From an uncultured Gammaproteobacteria bacterium (GTDB lineage Bacteria > Pseudomonadota > Gammaproteobacteria > SZUA-140), in the NCBI GenBank assembly GCA_945787155.1, contig CALZHD010000027.1, positions 1-51,012 of the forward strand: a stretch of 51,012 bases of DNA, in the 5' to 3' direction. This document shows, piece after piece, positions 48,690 to 51,012 of the stretch; positions within the stretch are counted from its first letter, which is position 1, and every line of letters begins with the position of its first letter. Position numbers and translations under genes: made by a program. The notes under the pieces were generated by a model, which saw nothing but the letters and a program-made list of their open reading frames with translations, did not search any database and was not told the DNA's origin.

Positions 48690-49676
48690 ATGACTAATAT
48701 TACAGACAACATTGATGAATCACATAGATTACTTGGTATTCTGCAGCATCTCGATGTTGGCCTGATTGTACTCGATCATGATTACAAAATATGTTTATGG
48801 AATGGTTTTATGGAGAACCACAGCGGCAAGCGGGACTATGAAGCTATCGGCAACAATATATTCCGATTATTCAGTGAAATCCCAGAGGAACAACTAAAAA
48901 ATACAATCGATTCAGTTTTCACGCTGAAAATCCATGCCTTTTCTACCTGGCAACAGCGCCCATATTTATTGAAGTTCAAAAGTTATCGTCCCATTACCGG
49001 TCATTCTGAATGGATGTATCAAAACGTTACAATTATCCCCTTAACATCATCTAGTGGTGAAGCAAATCATGTTTGCCTAATTATATATGACGTTACCGAT
49101 AGCGCCTTGAATGAGCAGGAACTGGAACAAAATAATTTAGAGCTGGAGCATCTAAGTCGTACAGATGGCCTTACCGGCCTATTCAACCGCCGTGCCTGGG
49201 AAGAGTATTTAGGCATGGAGTTCAAGCGATTTGACCGCACTAAAAAACAAGCAGTCCTGGTAATGCTTGATATAGATCACTTTAAGAGAGTCAACGACAC
49301 TTATGGCCACCAGGCGGGAGATTCAGTGATTTGTTCACTAGCAAACACTATGATTCTCACCAAACGAGAGACAGATTTGGCTGGCCGCTATGGTGGCGAG
49401 GAGTTCGGCATTATCTTACTCGATACCGATTATCAAGGTGCTATGAAATTTTCCGAGCGTCTACACCGCGCTATTGGCAGCACCACGGTTACCTCCGACG
49501 ATCAGCATATTAATTACACAATCAGCCTGGGCCTCGCTGAAGCAAGTGAAGCTAATGATTACATGGACTGGCTATCACATGCTGATCAGGCGCTCTACAA
49601 AGCCAAGGAGTCAGGGCGCAACTGTACCGTGCAATATGAAAGCATTATAGAACACGATACCCTCCATAATGATTGA
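48690..49676 (+). CDS. PAS-GGDEF diguanylate cyclase
   Basis: The 328-residue cytosolic protein has an N-terminal PAS domain (about 10-145, LLGILQHLDVGLIVLDHDYKICLWNGFMENHSG). A GGDEF domain follows (from SRTDGLTGLFNRRAWEEYL) with the active motif GGEEF. The RxxD inhibitory site RETD lies 5 residues before it. It should make c-di-GMP. The start is 2 nt after the REC-CheC stop, so regulator and cyclase form one operon. Its end is 20 bp before the right RAYT element. Confidence 0.93.
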   Translation: MTNITDNIDESHRLLGILQHLDVGLIVLDHDYKICLWNGFMENHSGKRDYEAIGNNIFRLFSEIPEEQLKNTIDSVFTLKIHAFSTWQQRPYLLKFKSYRPITGHSEWMYQNVTIIPLTSSSGEANHVCLIIYDVTDSALNEQELEQNNLELEHLSRTDGLTGLFNRRAWEEYLGMEFKRFDRTKKQAVLVMLDIDHFKRVNDTYGHQAGDSVICSLANTMILTKRETDLAGRYGGEEFGIILLDTDYQGAMKFSERLHRAIGSTTVTSDDQHINYTISLGLAEASEANDYMDWLSHADQALYKAKESGRNCTVQYESIIEHDTLHND

Positions 49677-49791
49677 CATTATAATCAACTCAATTAGGAC
49701 ATCCATCATAAAAGATTGACAATATCACCGTCCAGCGATAGTGTTTTGCCCAGGAGTTACACAATCATCATTGAGTCAAAGGAGTTGACCG

Positions 49792-50787
49792 ATGCCAAAG
49801 CCCCGCTGTTCTCAGGTCTCGCTTGAGGCCACCCCTTATTATCATTGTGTCTCGCGCTGCGTAAGGCGTGCTTTTTTGTGCGGTGAGGATGCAACAAGCG
49901 CTCATAGTTTTGAGCACCGCCGTCAATGGATTGAAGATCGCCTGAATGAACTGGCGCAGATATTTTCAATCGATCTGTGCGGTTATGCGGTGATGTCGAA
50001 CCACTATCATGTGGTATTGCATGTTGATTCTGAACAAGCACTTGGCTGGTCGTTTGATGAAGTGATCGATCGCTGGCATCGACTCTTTACTGGCAATCTA
50101 TTTTCACAGCGCTACTGTCGCGGTGAGAAGCTTGGGTCTGCCGAGTCAACGGTGCTGCATGATTGCGTTGAACTGTGGCGACTGCGCTTGATGGATATCA
50201 GCTGGTTCATGCGAGTCGTGAACGAGGGGATCGCACGTCAGGCGAATGCGGAGGATGAATGTACGGGTCGTTTCTGGGAGGGACGCTTCAAATCTCAGGC
50301 GCTGTTAGATGAGGCGGCGCTGATTGCCGCGATGGCGTATGTGGATCTCAATCCAATCCGCGCGAAGATGGCGAAGACGCCTGAAGCCTCTGCGCATACC
50401 AGTGTCAGGAAGCGAATTCAGCAGGCTCAGTCGGCGCATAGTCCGAATCACCCGCAGCAGCAAGTGAAAGGGCTACTGCCGTTCGTTGGAAATCCAAGAG
50501 CAGAAATGCCGAAAGGGTTGCCATTTAAATTAACCGATTACCTTGAGCTGGTCGACTGGAGTGGGCGGATTATCCGCGAGGGTAAACGGGGTTATATTGA
50601 TCAATCAATACCACCTGTTTTGGAACGGCTTAACATCGAGCCTGAGCATTGGGGGTATCTGATTAATCACTTCGAAAGCCGGTTTAAGTCGTTTGTCGGC
50701 ACCGCGTTTAAGCTTAAGCAGGTGTGTCTGTCGCTGGGGTATCAACGCACACCCGGCATCAAGAACTGTGCGTACTATTTCCCGTAA
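49792..50787 (+). CDS. REP-associated tyrosine transposase, second copy
   Basis: This 331-residue protein is the near-twin of the gene at 335-1330, with about 23 substitutions counted by eye, mostly conservative. The HUH site (His71-Tyr72-His73) is intact, and the Ile147 in place of the usual Tyr is shared. An AAAGGAG site precedes ATG. The two copies are inverted and separated by about 48 kb. Confidence 0.93.
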   Translation: MPKPRCSQVSLEATPYYHCVSRCVRRAFLCGEDATSAHSFEHRRQWIEDRLNELAQIFSIDLCGYAVMSNHYHVVLHVDSEQALGWSFDEVIDRWHRLFTGNLFSQRYCRGEKLGSAESTVLHDCVELWRLRLMDISWFMRVVNEGIARQANAEDECTGRFWEGRFKSQALLDEAALIAAMAYVDLNPIRAKMAKTPEASAHTSVRKRIQQAQSAHSPNHPQQQVKGLLPFVGNPRAEMPKGLPFKLTDYLELVDWSGRIIREGKRGYIDQSIPPVLERLNIEPEHWGYLINHFESRFKSFVGTAFKLKQVCLSLGYQRTPGIKNCAYYFP

Positions 50788-50821
50788 CTTCGATTAGTAA
50801 AGTCCACCCTGTTGTCTATCT

Positions 50822-50835
50822 TCAACGATCGTTGA
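50822..50835. repeat. 14-bp perfect palindrome downstream of RAYT (right copy)
   Basis: TCAACGATCGTTGA sits 35 bp past the transposase stop, as in the left copy at 287-300. Conservation outside the gene in both copies suggests that it is a functional part of the element. Confidence 0.7.
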
Positions 50836-51012
50836 GGAAGGGGCTTGTCTGGTATTCGAAATATTCGTCTCATGTCATAAATCCACCGCTCTATTTTTGC
50901 TCGAAATAGCTGAAATTCATGGATCGTGCGTGATGGATGGAGGTCGAGGATACAGAATTCCACCATGATTTTGGGGGAGGAGCTTTTTTAAGATGGGTGG
51001 CTTGTTTATTTT

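Larger units (their letters stand above)
49694..51012 (+). mobile_element. RAYT element, right copy (inverted relative to the left copy)
   Basis: Similarity to the left copy begins at about 49694 (GACATCCATCATAAAAGATTGACA against GACACCCATCATAAAGATTGACA). It runs through the transposase gene and the TCAACGATCGTTGA palindrome to GTTTATTTT at the window end. The outer boundary therefore lies at or beyond 51012. Confidence 0.8.

Overview
The window looks like a chromosomal segment of an environmental gammaproteobacterium with roughly 50% GC. The conserved genes (uvrB, ylqF, arfB, rhlE, long-type leuA, S-formylglutathione hydrolase with class III alcohol dehydrogenase, RND efflux pair) are of proteobacterial type. 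The abundance of c-di-GMP proteins and the DUF4389, DUF3422 and MEKHLA genes suggest a free-living, non-enteric lineage. This placement is inference from family content only.

Layout. Two inverted, about 93% identical copies of a 1.3 kb REP-associated tyrosine transposase (RAYT) element lie at the two edges (about 104-1423 and 49694-51012). The left copy abuts a 5'-truncated gmhA/diaA-like gene. 1.4-8 kb: a galactose-binding-like protein followed by an attC-like palindrome; a minus-strand group of tail-collar (MdpB-like) protein, GNAT and Tat-exported DUF6916 protein downstream of a beta-helix lipoprotein; and an nfeD-slipin pair. 8-19 kb: a secreted beta-propeller, an orphan acetolactate-synthase-like ThDP enzyme, a lipoprotein, a Lys/Asp/His-rich exported protein with a 9-bp coding repeat, a hipB-hipA module coupled to an alpha/alpha-toroid protein, a double cupin, an alpha/beta-hydrolase remnant, rhlE and DUF4389. 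19-25 kb: a LysM-FecR protein overlapping a CHASE2-PAS-PAS-GGDEF-EAL protein. 25-36 kb: arfB, the formaldehyde detoxification pair, the RND adaptor and pump, leuA divergent from an Lrp-type regulator plus mutarotase, an AraC remnant and an AhpD-like protein. 36-50 kb: PhnA-like, DUF3422, MEKHLA, a membrane diguanylate cyclase, ylqF, a globin, uvrB, an aspartate-type aminotransferase, a FimT/GspH pseudopilin, an EAL-HDOD protein, a small DUF4177-like protein, and a REC-CheC fusion followed 2 nt later by a PAS-GGDEF cyclase.

How the genes work together. The clearest functional units are formaldehyde oxidation (adhC to fghA), NfeD-slipin membrane quality control, efflux (adaptor plus pump, no outer-membrane channel here), hipBA plus a third gene, and two c-di-GMP operons (FecR with CHASE2-EAL; REC-CheC with DGC). 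No tRNA, rRNA, CRISPR array or complete prophage was seen. The best candidates for something undescribed are the hipBA-toroid coupling, the tail-collar/GNAT/DUF6916 group, the REC-CheC/DGC pair and the RAYT copies that frame the segment.
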